In this document: piece by piece, positions 55,602-64,000 of the stretch
Layout of the letters: the number at the start of each line of letters is the position of its first letter
Numbering within the stretch: the first letter of the stretch is position 1
Notes under the pieces: model-generated
The model's input: only the letters and a program-made list of their open reading frames with translations
Databases searched by the model: none
What the model was told of the DNA's origin: nothing
Translations under genes and position numbers: made by a program
NCBI GenBank assembly: GCA_001274695.2
Contig: LARU01000004.1
Location: 1 to 64,000 of the forward strand
Source: Azoarcus sp. PA01
Lineage (GTDB): Bacteria; Pseudomonadota; Gammaproteobacteria; Burkholderiales; Rhodocyclaceae
Length of the DNA: 64,000 nt
Direction of reading: 5' to 3'

Positions 55602-56762
55602 TCAGCCGAGCGTCGCGGGCGCGCGGCCGGCAAGCGCCTGCTTGCGCGCTGTCGCGCCGCCGAGCAGGACGAAGCCGAGGAGGTTTTCGTTCGCGTCGAG
55701 ACACTGCGCTTCGATGCCGTCGCCGACCTCATCGCTGGCGACGATCTGCCAGCTGCCCTGCGCGTCGATCGCCGGCGGGCAGACCACCGCCGGGCATGCG
55801 GGCGTCTTGACGACGACCGGCATCGCCGGATAGCTGACCGCCGTCGGCGTGCCGGCGAGCGTTGCCGCCAGCGCGCGCGCCTGCTGCATGATCGGCATCA
55901 CGTACGGCAGCGTGAGGCCGTCGACTTCGGCGCAGTCGCCGAGCGCGTGGATACGCGGATCCGAGGTCGCGAGCCGCCGGTCGGTCAGCACGCCGCGGTT
56001 GACCGCGAGACCTGCGGCGGTGGCGAGCGCGGTGCGCGGTCGCAGGCCGACTGCCGACAGCACGACGTCGGCGTCGAGCGTCGAGCCGTCGCTGAGCTTG
56101 AGCCGGTAGCCGTCGGCGTGGCGCGACACCGACGCGGCGGAGACGCCGAGGCGAAAGCTCACGCCGGCCGCTTCGAGCCGCTGCCGGAACCACTGTCCGG
56201 CGTCTTCCGGCAGCAGCCTGCCGAGCGGCCAGCGGGCGATGTCGATGACGGTCGGGCGGATGTCGCGGGCGAGCAGGTCGTTGGCGAATTCGCAGCCGAT
56301 CAGCCCGCCGCCGAGCACCGTGACGCGCTTCGCGCCCTCGAGCCGCGCGGCGAAGCGGGCGAAATCGTCGAGGTCATTGACCGACAGGACGTCGTCGACC
56401 GCCTCGCCGCCGAGCGGCAGGCGGATCGGATCGGCGCCGGGCGCGAGCACGAGGTCGCGATAGGGGATTTCCTCGCCACCGGCGAGTTCGACGACGCGGC
56501 GTTCCGGGTGGATCGCGGCGACTTCGACGTGAGGCCGGATCGTCGCGGTGAGTTCGGCAGCCATTTTTTCCGCCGGCTTCATGACCAGGCTCGCGGCGCT
56601 GCGGTTCGCCGAAAACGCGTTCGACAACATCGGCTTCGAATAGAAGCCGGCCGCGTCGCGGCTCAGGATGACGAGCGGCGTGTCGCGGTCGAGTTTGCGC
56701 AATTCGCGCGCCAGCGTGTAGCCGGCGAGACCGCTGCCGATGATGACGATGGGTGGGGTCAT
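55602..56762 (-). CDS. FAD-dependent rubredoxin reductase
   Basis: A 386-residue pyridine-nucleotide-disulfide-type oxidoreductase. FAD binding is IVIIGSGLAGYTLARELRKL, NAD(P)H binding VTVLGGGLIGCEFANDLL, and the second FAD motif IHALGDCAEVDG. The C-terminal domain (AMPVVVKTPACPAVVCPP) is typical of rubredoxin-NAD reductases. The rubredoxin and rubrerythrin genes directly upstream support the role: electrons from NADH to rubredoxin to a peroxide-reducing diiron protein. Confidence 0.88.
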   Translation of the reverse strand: MTPPIVIIGSGLAGYTLARELRKLDRDTPLVILSRDAAGFYSKPMLSNAFSANRSAASLVMKPAEKMAAELTATIRPHVEVAAIHPERRVVELAGGEEIPYRDLVLAPGADPIRLPLGGEAVDDVLSVNDLDDFARFAARLEGAKRVTVLGGGLIGCEFANDLLARDIRPTVIDIARWPLGRLLPEDAGQWFRQRLEAAGVSFRLGVSAASVSRHADGYRLKLSDGSTLDADVVLSAVGLRPRTALATAAGLAVNRGVLTDRRLATSDPRIHALGDCAEVDGLTLPYVMPIMQQARALAATLAGTPTAVSYPAMPVVVKTPACPAVVCPPAIDAQGSWQIVASDEVGDGIEAQCLDANENLLGFVLLGGATARKQALAGRAPATLG

Positions 56763-56872
56763 GGGTTGCCTCTCTGTTGTTCGTGTTGTCGGCCGGGTAT
56801 CGGACCGGCGGCGGGGCCCGATTCGCAGCGGGCGCCTGCTCCCGGACGACAGGGAGCAGGCGCGATGCCGCA

Positions 56873-57037
56873 TCAGATCATGACCATTTCGAAGTCGGCT
56901 TTGGCGACGCCGCAGTCGGGGCAGGACCAGTCGTTCGGGATGTCTTCCCAGCGCGTGCCGGGGGCGATGCCCTCGTCCGGCATTCCGGCCGCTTCGTCGT
57001 AGGTGAAACCGCATACAACACATTGCCAAGTCTTCAT
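56873..57037 (-). CDS. Rubredoxin
   Basis: A 54-residue iron protein. The two iron-binding pairs are [13 protein letters not shown] (CxxCG) and [14 protein letters not shown] (CPxCG), with the conserved [11 protein letters not shown] between. ATG 57037 is preceded by GAGAGCATC. It lies between rubrerythrin and rubredoxin reductase and should shuttle electrons between them. Confidence 0.93.
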   Translation of the reverse strand: MKTWQCVVCGFTYDEAAGMPDEGIAPGTRWEDIPNDWSCPDCGVAKADFEMVMI

Positions 57038-57084
57038 GATGCTCTCCCTTTCAAGCTGGATTCGTCGATTCGGCGCGTCCCGGT

Positions 57085-57570
57085 TCAGGCGGAGATCCGG
57101 TCGAGCGCTTCCTGGTAGTGGTTGGCGTGACGCTCTTCGACTTTCGCGAGCGCGGCGAAGCGCTTCGCGGCGCGTTCGAGCACCGCCTTGAACTGCTCGG
57201 CGTGCTCCTTCGACTCGACGATCTGCTCGTCGATCTCCTTGACCGCGTCGGCATGGCCTTCCTCGACAGCTGCGTGGCGGAAGCCCGGGTACATTTCGGT
57301 GTATTCGTAGGTCTCGCCTTCGATCGCGAACTGCAGTGCGCGCGCCGGCGTCATCTTCGCCTTCGGGTAGAGCAGGTCGAGGTGGCCGAACGCGTGCATC
57401 ACTTCCTGGTCGGCGGTCGCCTCGAACACCTTAGCAGTCTCCTCGTCACCCATTTCGCGGCACAGCTTCGCGAAGTAGCGGTACTTGATGTGCGCCATCG
57501 ACTCGCCGGCGAACGCAGCTTCAAGGTTCTGGATGGTGACCGACTGCGGGTTGTGGAACGGATTCGTCAT
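57085..57570 (-). CDS. Rubrerythrin-type diiron protein
   Basis: A 161-residue four-helix ferritin-like protein. Diiron ligands are in [51 protein letters not shown] and [14 protein letters not shown]. It lacks the C-terminal rubredoxin domain of classical rubrerythrin; the separate rubredoxin downstream can supply this. Probable peroxide reductase. Confidence 0.9.
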   Translation of the reverse strand: MTNPFHNPQSVTIQNLEAAFAGESMAHIKYRYFAKLCREMGDEETAKVFEATADQEVMHAFGHLDLLYPKAKMTPARALQFAIEGETYEYTEMYPGFRHAAVEEGHADAVKEIDEQIVESKEHAEQFKAVLERAAKRFAALAKVEERHANHYQEALDRISA

Positions 57571-57590
57571 CTTGTTTCTCCTTTCTTCGT

Positions 57591-57618
57591 CGTTGCGTTG
57601 AAATCATCTTACGCAACG
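57591..57618. promoter_or_regulatory. Inverted repeat upstream of rubrerythrin
   Basis: CGTTGCGT-N12-ACGCAACG, eight perfect pairs, 20 bases upstream of the rubrerythrin ATG on the minus strand, about where its promoter should be. Possible repressor site; the regulator is unknown. Confidence 0.45.
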
Positions 57619-57656
57619 AGGAGTGATTGGAGAAATTGAATGTGAAAATGAAATAG

Positions 57657-57671
57657 ATAGATAGTGCCTAT
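57657..57671. promoter_or_regulatory. Possible OxyR-like half site
   Basis: ATAG-N7-CTAT fits the OxyR core ATAGnTnnnAnCTAT at all but one of the specified positions. It lies about 90 bases upstream of the rubrerythrin gene, in a short run of ATAG repeats. Only one full motif is present, so support is weak. Confidence 0.3.
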
Positions 57672-57834
57672 CGATAGGCCAAGCTGAAGTAACGGCCTGG
57701 AATCGACGAAAGTGGTCGATTGTCTGTCGCGCTCCGCAAACATCACGGCATCACGGCCGCATCGCAGGCGGCCAGGATGTTTGCGAAACGATCAGGGATG
57801 ACTACGGCCGCACGATGTCGCGGCCGCTCCCGGT

Positions 57835-58050
57835 TCAGGATTCGAAGCGGAACCCGACTTTCAGCTTGACCTGGAAGTGCGCGATCTTGCCGTCGGCGAT
57901 ATGTCCCCGGATCTCGGTGGTTTCGAACCAGTCGAGGTGCCGCAACGACTGGCTCGCCTGCTCGATCGCGTTGCGGATCGCCTCGTCGACGCCGACCGGT
58001 GAGGTACCGACGAGTTCAACGAGTTTGTAGACGTGGTTCTGATCTGGCAT
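57835..58050 (-). CDS. Dodecin (flavin-binding)
   Basis: A 71-residue protein that forms a hollow dodecamer storing flavins. HVYKLVELVGTSPVGVDEAI, the flavin-stacking Trp in RHLDWFETTEIRGHI, and HFQVKLKVGFRFE match the family throughout. GGAGGAGA precedes the ATG. It follows the rubrerythrin cluster on the same strand. Confidence 0.95.
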   Translation of the reverse strand: MPDQNHVYKLVELVGTSPVGVDEAIRNAIEQASQSLRHLDWFETTEIRGHIADGKIAHFQVKLKVGFRFES

Positions 58051-58160
58051 CGTCTTCTCCTCCTGGAATGAATGGGTAGGTTTTCCAGTATAGGAGCATA
58101 TCGCGGAGTTGCCCGGCGAGTCGCCGCGCTGTGGGCAGCGGCGGGTCCGCCGCAGGCGTG

Positions 58161-60923
58161 TCAGGAATTCGCCTCCTGCGTCCGCGCTTCACGCAGGAAA
58201 CTCCCGAGGGCGGCCGGATCGAGCGGGTGGGAAAAATAGTGGCCCTGGGCGAAATCGCATCCGATCTGGCGCAGGAAATCGGCTTGCTCGGCGTTTTCGA
58301 CGCCTTCGGCGATGACCCCCAGCCCGAGGCTTTTGGCGAGCGCGACGACGGCACGCGTGAGCGAACGGTCGTTGCGGTCGCCGGGCAGACCGCTGACGAA
58401 GGAGCGGTCGACTTTGAGGCTGTGGACGGGAAAGCGCTTGAGGTAGGCGAGCGAGGAGTAGCCGGTGCCGAAATCGTCGATGCTGATGCTCGCCCCGGCC
58501 TCGACGAGTTCGGTGAGGACGACGACCGCACGCTCGGGATGTTCCATGATCATCCCTTCCGTGACCTCGAGTTCGAGGTCACGGGGGGCGAGGCCGGCTT
58601 CATCGAGCATCGCGAGCAGACGGCGCGCGAGATCATTGCGGCGGAACTGCCGCGGCGACAGGTTCACCGCGACCCTGCCGGCGAAGATCCCGGCATTCTT
58701 CCATTCGCGCACGCGGCGGGCCGCTTCGCGCAGCACCCATTCGCCGATCGGCTCGATGAGCCCGGACTCTTCGGCAAGCGAGATGAAGCGCGACGGCAGG
58801 ATCGTCCCTTTTTGCGGATGCTCCCAGCGCACCAGCGCTTCGATCCCCGCGACTTCCAGCGTCGCGAGGTCCATGCAGGGCTGGAACACCAGCTTGAGCT
58901 CGTCGCGGTCGAGCGCGGTGCGCAGGCTGTTCGCCATGAACAGGCGTTCGCTCGCCTGGGCGTTGATTTCCGGCGCGAAGAAGCAGTAACGGTTCTTGCC
59001 TTCCTGTTTTGCGCGGTACATCGCCATGTCGGCCTGCCGCAGCAGCGTTTCCGCGTCGAGGCTGTCGGACGGATAACAGCCGATGCCGATGCTCGCCGAA
59101 ATGTACTGGTACTGAGCTTGCCCGCCCAGGATGTAGGGTCGCTCCAAGACTTCGAGGATGTTGCGGGCAATGATGCCGGCCTCTTCGGGGGAGCGCAGTT
59201 CGTCGAGCAGCACGACGAATTCGTCGCCACCGAGGCGCGCGGTCGTGTCGCTCGCGCGCACGCAGCCGCCGAGGCGTTCGGCGACGCGCCGCAACAGTTC
59301 GTCTCCGGCTTCGTGCCCGAGGGTGTCGTTGATCGGCTTGAAGCCGTCGAGGTCGATGAACAGCAGCGCGAGCATGTTCCCGTGCCGCTCGGCGCGGACC
59401 AGCATGTCGGCGAGGCGCTCGCGAAACAGCAGGCGGTTCGGCAGTTGCGTCAGCGCGTCGTAATGCGCGAGGTGCTGCAGGCGCGCCTCGTACTGCTTCG
59501 CAGCCGAAATGTCGGAAAAAACGCACACGAGAATCGTCTCGCCCGACCCGTACGCGGCCCTGCTGACGCTGCTCCAAGCGGGATACGTCTCGCCGTTTTT
59601 CCGCCGGCCCCGCACTTCGCCCTGCCACTGCCCGGTTTCGCACACCGCGCGCCGCCGGTCGTTGCGGTGCGCTGCTTCGGCTTCGGCAAGGAGCATCGCG
59701 AGCGGTTGGCCGATCACTTCGTCCGGCCAATACTCGGTGATCGACGTGAACGCGCGATTTACAGTGGCAATTCGTCCGCCGCGCGTGATCACCACGCCTT
59801 CGACGGCGGAGTCGAGCGCGGTCGCGGCGAGAGCGAGGTTCTCTTCCGCCTGCGCGCGGTCTGTTTCGCGCTGGTGCAGCAGTTCCTGCGCGTGAGTCAG
59901 CGCGCGGCCCACTTCGTCGGCTTCCTCGAGCGCGAGCGGCGGGACTGAAACCGGTTCGCCCCTGCCGATCGCCAGCGCCGGAGCGACAAGGGCCTGCACC
60001 GGCCGGGCGATTCTGCGGCCGAGGAGACCCGCGAGCGCGAGCCCGCCGAGCAGCAGCACCATCGCGCCCAACGCATACTGGCGCAGCGATTCCCCGAGCC
60101 CCGCAGTCAGCGCGCTCTGCGGAACACCGATCGCTGCGGTCCAGGCGTAAGGGGCGGACCGCGAGAAGAAGCTCACGACAGGGATGCCTTGCCGCGAGAG
60201 CGCTTCAATCGAGCCTTCCGTTTCCCGCTGGGTTGCATCGAGCAAAGCGGGGAACGTTTTCTGCCCGATCAGTTTCTCGTCGGCGGGACGACGCGCGAGC
60301 CGCCGGCCTTCGCTGTCGAGGAGCACCGCGACCCGTCCCGGCGGCAGCCCCTGCTGCTGCAGAAGCTCGTCGAGGTGCTTCAGGTCGATGCGCAGCGCCA
60401 GGGTATACAGGACTTTTTCGTCGCGGATGACCGGAACTTCGAGGCTCACGACAGCAGTTCGCGTCAGCTCGTCGGTATGGACGCCGGACATCGCGGGCAC
60501 GCCAGTGTCGATGACGCTGCGCAGCAAGGCCGGATCGGGATGCGGCGGCAGCGGCGAACCCAAAGGCTGCAGGAGGTTGAGAAGCTGCCGTCCCGACGTG
60601 TCCGTCAGCACGATCGTGAAGCCAGTGGTGTGGCGGAGAAACTCTCTTGCCTGGCGATAGAACTCGGTGCGGTCGCTGCGGTCGATGTCCTCGGAAGCCG
60701 CGAGGCTCTCCAGGGCAGCCTGGTTGGCCGCGACGTCCCGTTCGATGAGCCGCAGCAGCGTGTGCGTCGCCTCGCGGGTCTGTTCGAGAACCGCGGCCCG
60801 TTCCCGTTCGTAGGACAGATAAATGACGATCGCGGCGAGCAGCCAGGCGGGCAGGATGCAGGCGACGACGAGGAGTGCGACCGTCGAGCGGATCGTGCGG
60901 CGACGCGGAACCTGAAGGCGCAT
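58161..60923 (-). CDS. Membrane sensor PAS-GGDEF-EAL protein (cyclic-di-GMP)
   Basis: A 920-residue protein. Two membrane spans (about 17-37 and 285-305) flank a periplasmic sensor region of the dCache type. A HAMP-like linker (GRRIARPVQALVAPALAIGR), a PAS domain (IATVNRAFTSITEYWPDEVI), GGDEF (TARLGGDEFVVLLDE) and EAL (AGIEALVRWEHPQKG, DDFGTGYSSLAYLKRFPVHS) follow. GGDEF is intact and so are the EAL Glu and DDFGTGYS loop. ATG 60923 has GGAGG nine bases upstream, preferred to GTG 60944. Confidence 0.93.
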   Translation of the reverse strand: MRLQVPRRRTIRSTVALLVVACILPAWLLAAIVIYLSYERERAAVLEQTREATHTLLRLIERDVAANQAALESLAASEDIDRSDRTEFYRQAREFLRHTTGFTIVLTDTSGRQLLNLLQPLGSPLPPHPDPALLRSVIDTGVPAMSGVHTDELTRTAVVSLEVPVIRDEKVLYTLALRIDLKHLDELLQQQGLPPGRVAVLLDSEGRRLARRPADEKLIGQKTFPALLDATQRETEGSIEALSRQGIPVVSFFSRSAPYAWTAAIGVPQSALTAGLGESLRQYALGAMVLLLGGLALAGLLGRRIARPVQALVAPALAIGRGEPVSVPPLALEEADEVGRALTHAQELLHQRETDRAQAEENLALAATALDSAVEGVVITRGGRIATVNRAFTSITEYWPDEVIGQPLAMLLAEAEAAHRNDRRRAVCETGQWQGEVRGRRKNGETYPAWSSVSRAAYGSGETILVCVFSDISAAKQYEARLQHLAHYDALTQLPNRLLFRERLADMLVRAERHGNMLALLFIDLDGFKPINDTLGHEAGDELLRRVAERLGGCVRASDTTARLGGDEFVVLLDELRSPEEAGIIARNILEVLERPYILGGQAQYQYISASIGIGCYPSDSLDAETLLRQADMAMYRAKQEGKNRYCFFAPEINAQASERLFMANSLRTALDRDELKLVFQPCMDLATLEVAGIEALVRWEHPQKGTILPSRFISLAEESGLIEPIGEWVLREAARRVREWKNAGIFAGRVAVNLSPRQFRRNDLARRLLAMLDEAGLAPRDLELEVTEGMIMEHPERAVVVLTELVEAGASISIDDFGTGYSSLAYLKRFPVHSLKVDRSFVSGLPGDRNDRSLTRAVVALAKSLGLGVIAEGVENAEQADFLRQIGCDFAQGHYFSHPLDPAALGSFLREARTQEANS

Positions 60924-61244
60924 CTCGTAGAACCTCCACGACACGGCTGCGACAGGGGGCAGACGTCGTCACTGTAATCGGGAGGCGTCAACGCGGCAAA
61001 ACCATGCGCGCAAAGGGGTGCCCCGAACGGCGCACTGTATGCCAAACCTGCCGTGTTCGCCAATCCCGTGGCTATAAATCCGCATGAATACGGTCCAGCG
61101 CGGCTTGGCCGTAACTCGCGGCGTTCTGATGCGCGACGATCCCGTTTAGAATCGCCCCCTCCCGGCGGCCTCCGTGTTGCCGCCCCGGCACTTTCGCCGG
61201 CCCCTTCGCTGACCCTTTACCTCCTGGACACACTGGAATCCCCG
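60924..61244. other. Divergent promoter gap
   Basis: About 320 gene-free bases between two divergent genes. Candidate -10 boxes on the plus strand are TATAAA (61073-61078) and TAGAAT (61147-61152), without clear -35 partners. Nothing else was recognised. Confidence 0.3.
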
Positions 61245-62858
61245 ATGCTGCGACTCACCGAACTCAGGCTGCCGCTCGATCATCCGCCCGAGGCGCTGAG
61301 CGCTGCGATCGTCGAGCGGCTCGGCCTCGCAGCCGGCGATCTCGGCGAAGTCACCGTCTTCAGGCGCAGCTGCGACGCGCGCAAGGTCGCGATGATGACG
61401 ATGATCTACACCGTGGATGTCGTCGTGCGCGACGAGGCCGCGGTGCTGCGCAAGTTCGCCGACGACCGCCACGTCGGCCCGACGCCCGACACGAACTACC
61501 GCTTCGTCGGCCGCGCGCCGCAAGGCTTCGCGAACCGGCCGGTCGTCGTCGGCTTCGGCCCGTGCGGCATTTTCGCCGGGCTGATCCTCGCGCAGATGGG
61601 TTTCCGGCCGATCATCCTCGAGCGCGGCAAGGCGGTGCGCGAACGCACGAAGGACACGTGGGGGCTGTGGCGCAACAACGTGCTGAACCCCGAATCGAAC
61701 GTCCAGTTCGGCGAGGGCGGCGCCGGGACGTTCTCTGACGGCAAGCTCTACAGCCAGATCAAGGACCCGAAGCATTACGGTCGCAAGGTGCTGACCGAGT
61801 TCGTCAAGGCCGGCGCGCCGGAAGAAATCCTGTACGTCGCGAAGCCGCACATCGGCACCTTTCGCCTCGTCGGCATGGTCGAGGCGATGCGCCATGACAT
61901 CGAGGCGCTCGGCGGCGAGATCCGCTTCCAGCAGCGCGTCGCCGATGTGCTGATCGAGGACGGCCACGTGCGCGGGCTGACGCTCGCGTCCGGCGAAGAG
62001 CTCCGCTGCGACCACGTCGTGCTCGCGCTCGGCCACAGCGCGCGCGACACGTTCGGCATGCTGCACGCGCGCGGCGTGTTCATGGAGCCGAAGCCGTTCT
62101 CGATCGGCTTTCGCATCGAGCATCCGCAGTCCTTGATCGACAAAGCCCGCTTCGGCCCGAACGCCGGACATCCGCTGCTCGGCGCCGCCGACTACAAGCT
62201 CGTCCATCACGCGAAGAACGGCCGCAGCGTCTACAGCTTCTGCATGTGCCCGGGCGGCACGGTCGTCGCGGCGACTTCCGAGCCGGAGCGCGTCGTCACC
62301 AACGGCATGAGCCAGTATTCGCGCAACGAGCGCAACGCAAACGCCGGCATCGTCGTCGGCATCACGCCCGCCGACTATCCGGGCGGTCCGCTCGCCGGCG
62401 TCGAGTTCCAGCGGCGCTGGGAGTCGCGCGCGTTCGAGCTCGGCGGCGGGGACTACGTCGCGCCGGCGCAGCTCGTCGGCGACTTCATCGCCGGCCAGCC
62501 GTCGGCGGTGCTCGGTTCGGTCGAGCCGTCATACAAGCCGGGCGTGAAGCTCGGAGACCTCGCGACGAGCCTGCCGGACTACGCGATCGACGCGGTGCGC
62601 GAAGCGCTGCCGGCGTTCGAGCGCCAGATCAGAGGTTTCGCGGTGCGCGACGCGGTGCTGACCGGCGTCGAGACGCGCACTTCGTCGCCGCTGCGCATCA
62701 CGCGCGGCGCGGACTGCCAGAGCCTGAACGTGAAAGGTCTTTATCCGGCGGGCGAGGGCGCGGGCTACGCGGGCGGCATCCTGTCGGCCGGCGTCGACGG
62801 CATCCGCGTCGCCGAAGCGCTCGCGACCGCGCTGCTCGGCGCGCCGGTCGGGAAGTGA
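61245..62858 (+). CDS. FAD-dependent dehydrogenase (COG2509-like)
   Basis: A 537-residue protein. An N-terminal 90-residue domain (LRLPLDHPPEALSAAIVERL, then FRRSCDARKVAMM) precedes the FAD-binding motif PVVVGFGPCGIFAGLILAQM. Other conserved parts are NPESNVQFGEGGAGTFSDGK, FSIGFRIEHPQSLIDKARFG, FCMCPGGTVV and GLYPAGEGAGYAGGILSAGV. The family is widespread but its substrate is unknown. ATG 61245 gives the normal N-terminus. Confidence 0.88.
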   Translation: MLRLTELRLPLDHPPEALSAAIVERLGLAAGDLGEVTVFRRSCDARKVAMMTMIYTVDVVVRDEAAVLRKFADDRHVGPTPDTNYRFVGRAPQGFANRPVVVGFGPCGIFAGLILAQMGFRPIILERGKAVRERTKDTWGLWRNNVLNPESNVQFGEGGAGTFSDGKLYSQIKDPKHYGRKVLTEFVKAGAPEEILYVAKPHIGTFRLVGMVEAMRHDIEALGGEIRFQQRVADVLIEDGHVRGLTLASGEELRCDHVVLALGHSARDTFGMLHARGVFMEPKPFSIGFRIEHPQSLIDKARFGPNAGHPLLGAADYKLVHHAKNGRSVYSFCMCPGGTVVAATSEPERVVTNGMSQYSRNERNANAGIVVGITPADYPGGPLAGVEFQRRWESRAFELGGGDYVAPAQLVGDFIAGQPSAVLGSVEPSYKPGVKLGDLATSLPDYAIDAVREALPAFERQIRGFAVRDAVLTGVETRTSSPLRITRGADCQSLNVKGLYPAGEGAGYAGGILSAGVDGIRVAEALATALLGAPVGK

Positions 62859-62930
62859 GGGCGGAGTTGCGCTTCGCCGCGCACCGATTCATCCCGGAAA
62901 CAGCAGTTGCGCCGGTAAAAATCCGCTCAT

Positions 62931-62963
62931 CCTTCGACGGGCTCAGGACAGGCTTGTCGAAGG
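62931..62963. repeat. Inverted copy of the CCTTCGAC hairpin repeat
   Basis: CCTTCGAC (62931-62938) pairs with GTCGAAGG (62956-62963). The loop GGGCTCAGGACAGGCTT is the reverse complement of the loop in the 45541-45640 element, apart from a few bases. It lies between the dehydrogenase and the IS110 gene and may end transcription of either. Confidence 0.65.
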
Positions 62964-62994
62964 GCTTTCGAAGCGACAACTGAGCAACTGTCTT

Positions 62995-64000
<1,006 letters not shown>

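Overview
The window looks like a chromosomal segment of a high-GC betaproteobacterium, most like the Rhodocyclales group that includes Azoarcus, Aromatoleum and Thauera. That placement is an inference from gene content and order (map-glnD divergent from rpsB-tsf-pyrH-frr-uppS-cdsA-dxr-rseP-bamA-skp-lpxD-fabZ-lpxA-lpxB-rnhB, and a bioAFHCD operon). No rRNA, tRNA or CRISPR array was found.

Region 1 (1-17.5 kb) is a surface-polysaccharide locus that has been heavily reworked. It begins inside pseC and runs through pseF, pseG, pseH and pseI, the enzymes that make CMP-pseudaminic acid. Toxin-antitoxin type genes are wedged between the pse genes. An AT-rich block follows (5.7-9.3 kb) with a sialyltransferase-like glycosyltransferase, a Wzy/WaaL-type membrane protein and a GT4 glycosyltransferase. 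The rest of the locus is decaying. A DUF1972 glycosyltransferase is split by an intact IS21-family element with a 5-bp target duplication. A GDP-fucose synthase gene survives as two fragments around an HTH-ImmA/IrrE plus DUF4411 module. A wcaI-like glycosyltransferase has a 5' frameshift. A GDP-mannose mannosyl hydrolase is intact.

Region 2 (17.5-26.1 kb) is an accessory strip of small two-gene modules: VapBC, an RHH/PIN pair with a shortened toxin, TacAT (DUF1778/GNAT) and an XRE/AbiEii pair. It also holds an HTH regulator gene split by an IS3-family element with a 3-bp duplication, a Fic-protein remnant, an H-NS-like gene, and a VanZ plus O-antigen-ligase pair.

Region 3 (26.1-51 kb) is core genome. 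It holds glnD and map on the minus strand, and the long plus-strand operon for translation factors, isoprenoid and phospholipid precursors, outer-membrane assembly and lipid A. A CopD-like membrane protein and a SpoU-type RNA methyltransferase follow, then the minus-strand biotin operon.

Region 4 (51-64 kb) is mixed housekeeping: yaaA, an M14 carboxypeptidase, a DUF433 antitoxin with a nine-codon toxin stub, serB, aroG, a rubredoxin reductase/rubredoxin/rubrerythrin oxidative-stress cluster, dodecin, a large PAS-GGDEF-EAL protein and an FAD dehydrogenase. It ends in an IS110-family transposase that touches the window edge.

The most notable points are a coherent but partly inactivated glycan locus, in which two transposon insertions can be reversed on paper to restore exact reading frames, and the dense interleaving of toxin-antitoxin modules with the sugar genes. 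I found no clear wholly new system. The best candidates for new biology are the putative pseudaminyltransferase at 5708-6709 and the HTH-ImmA/DUF4411 module inside the fcl remains.
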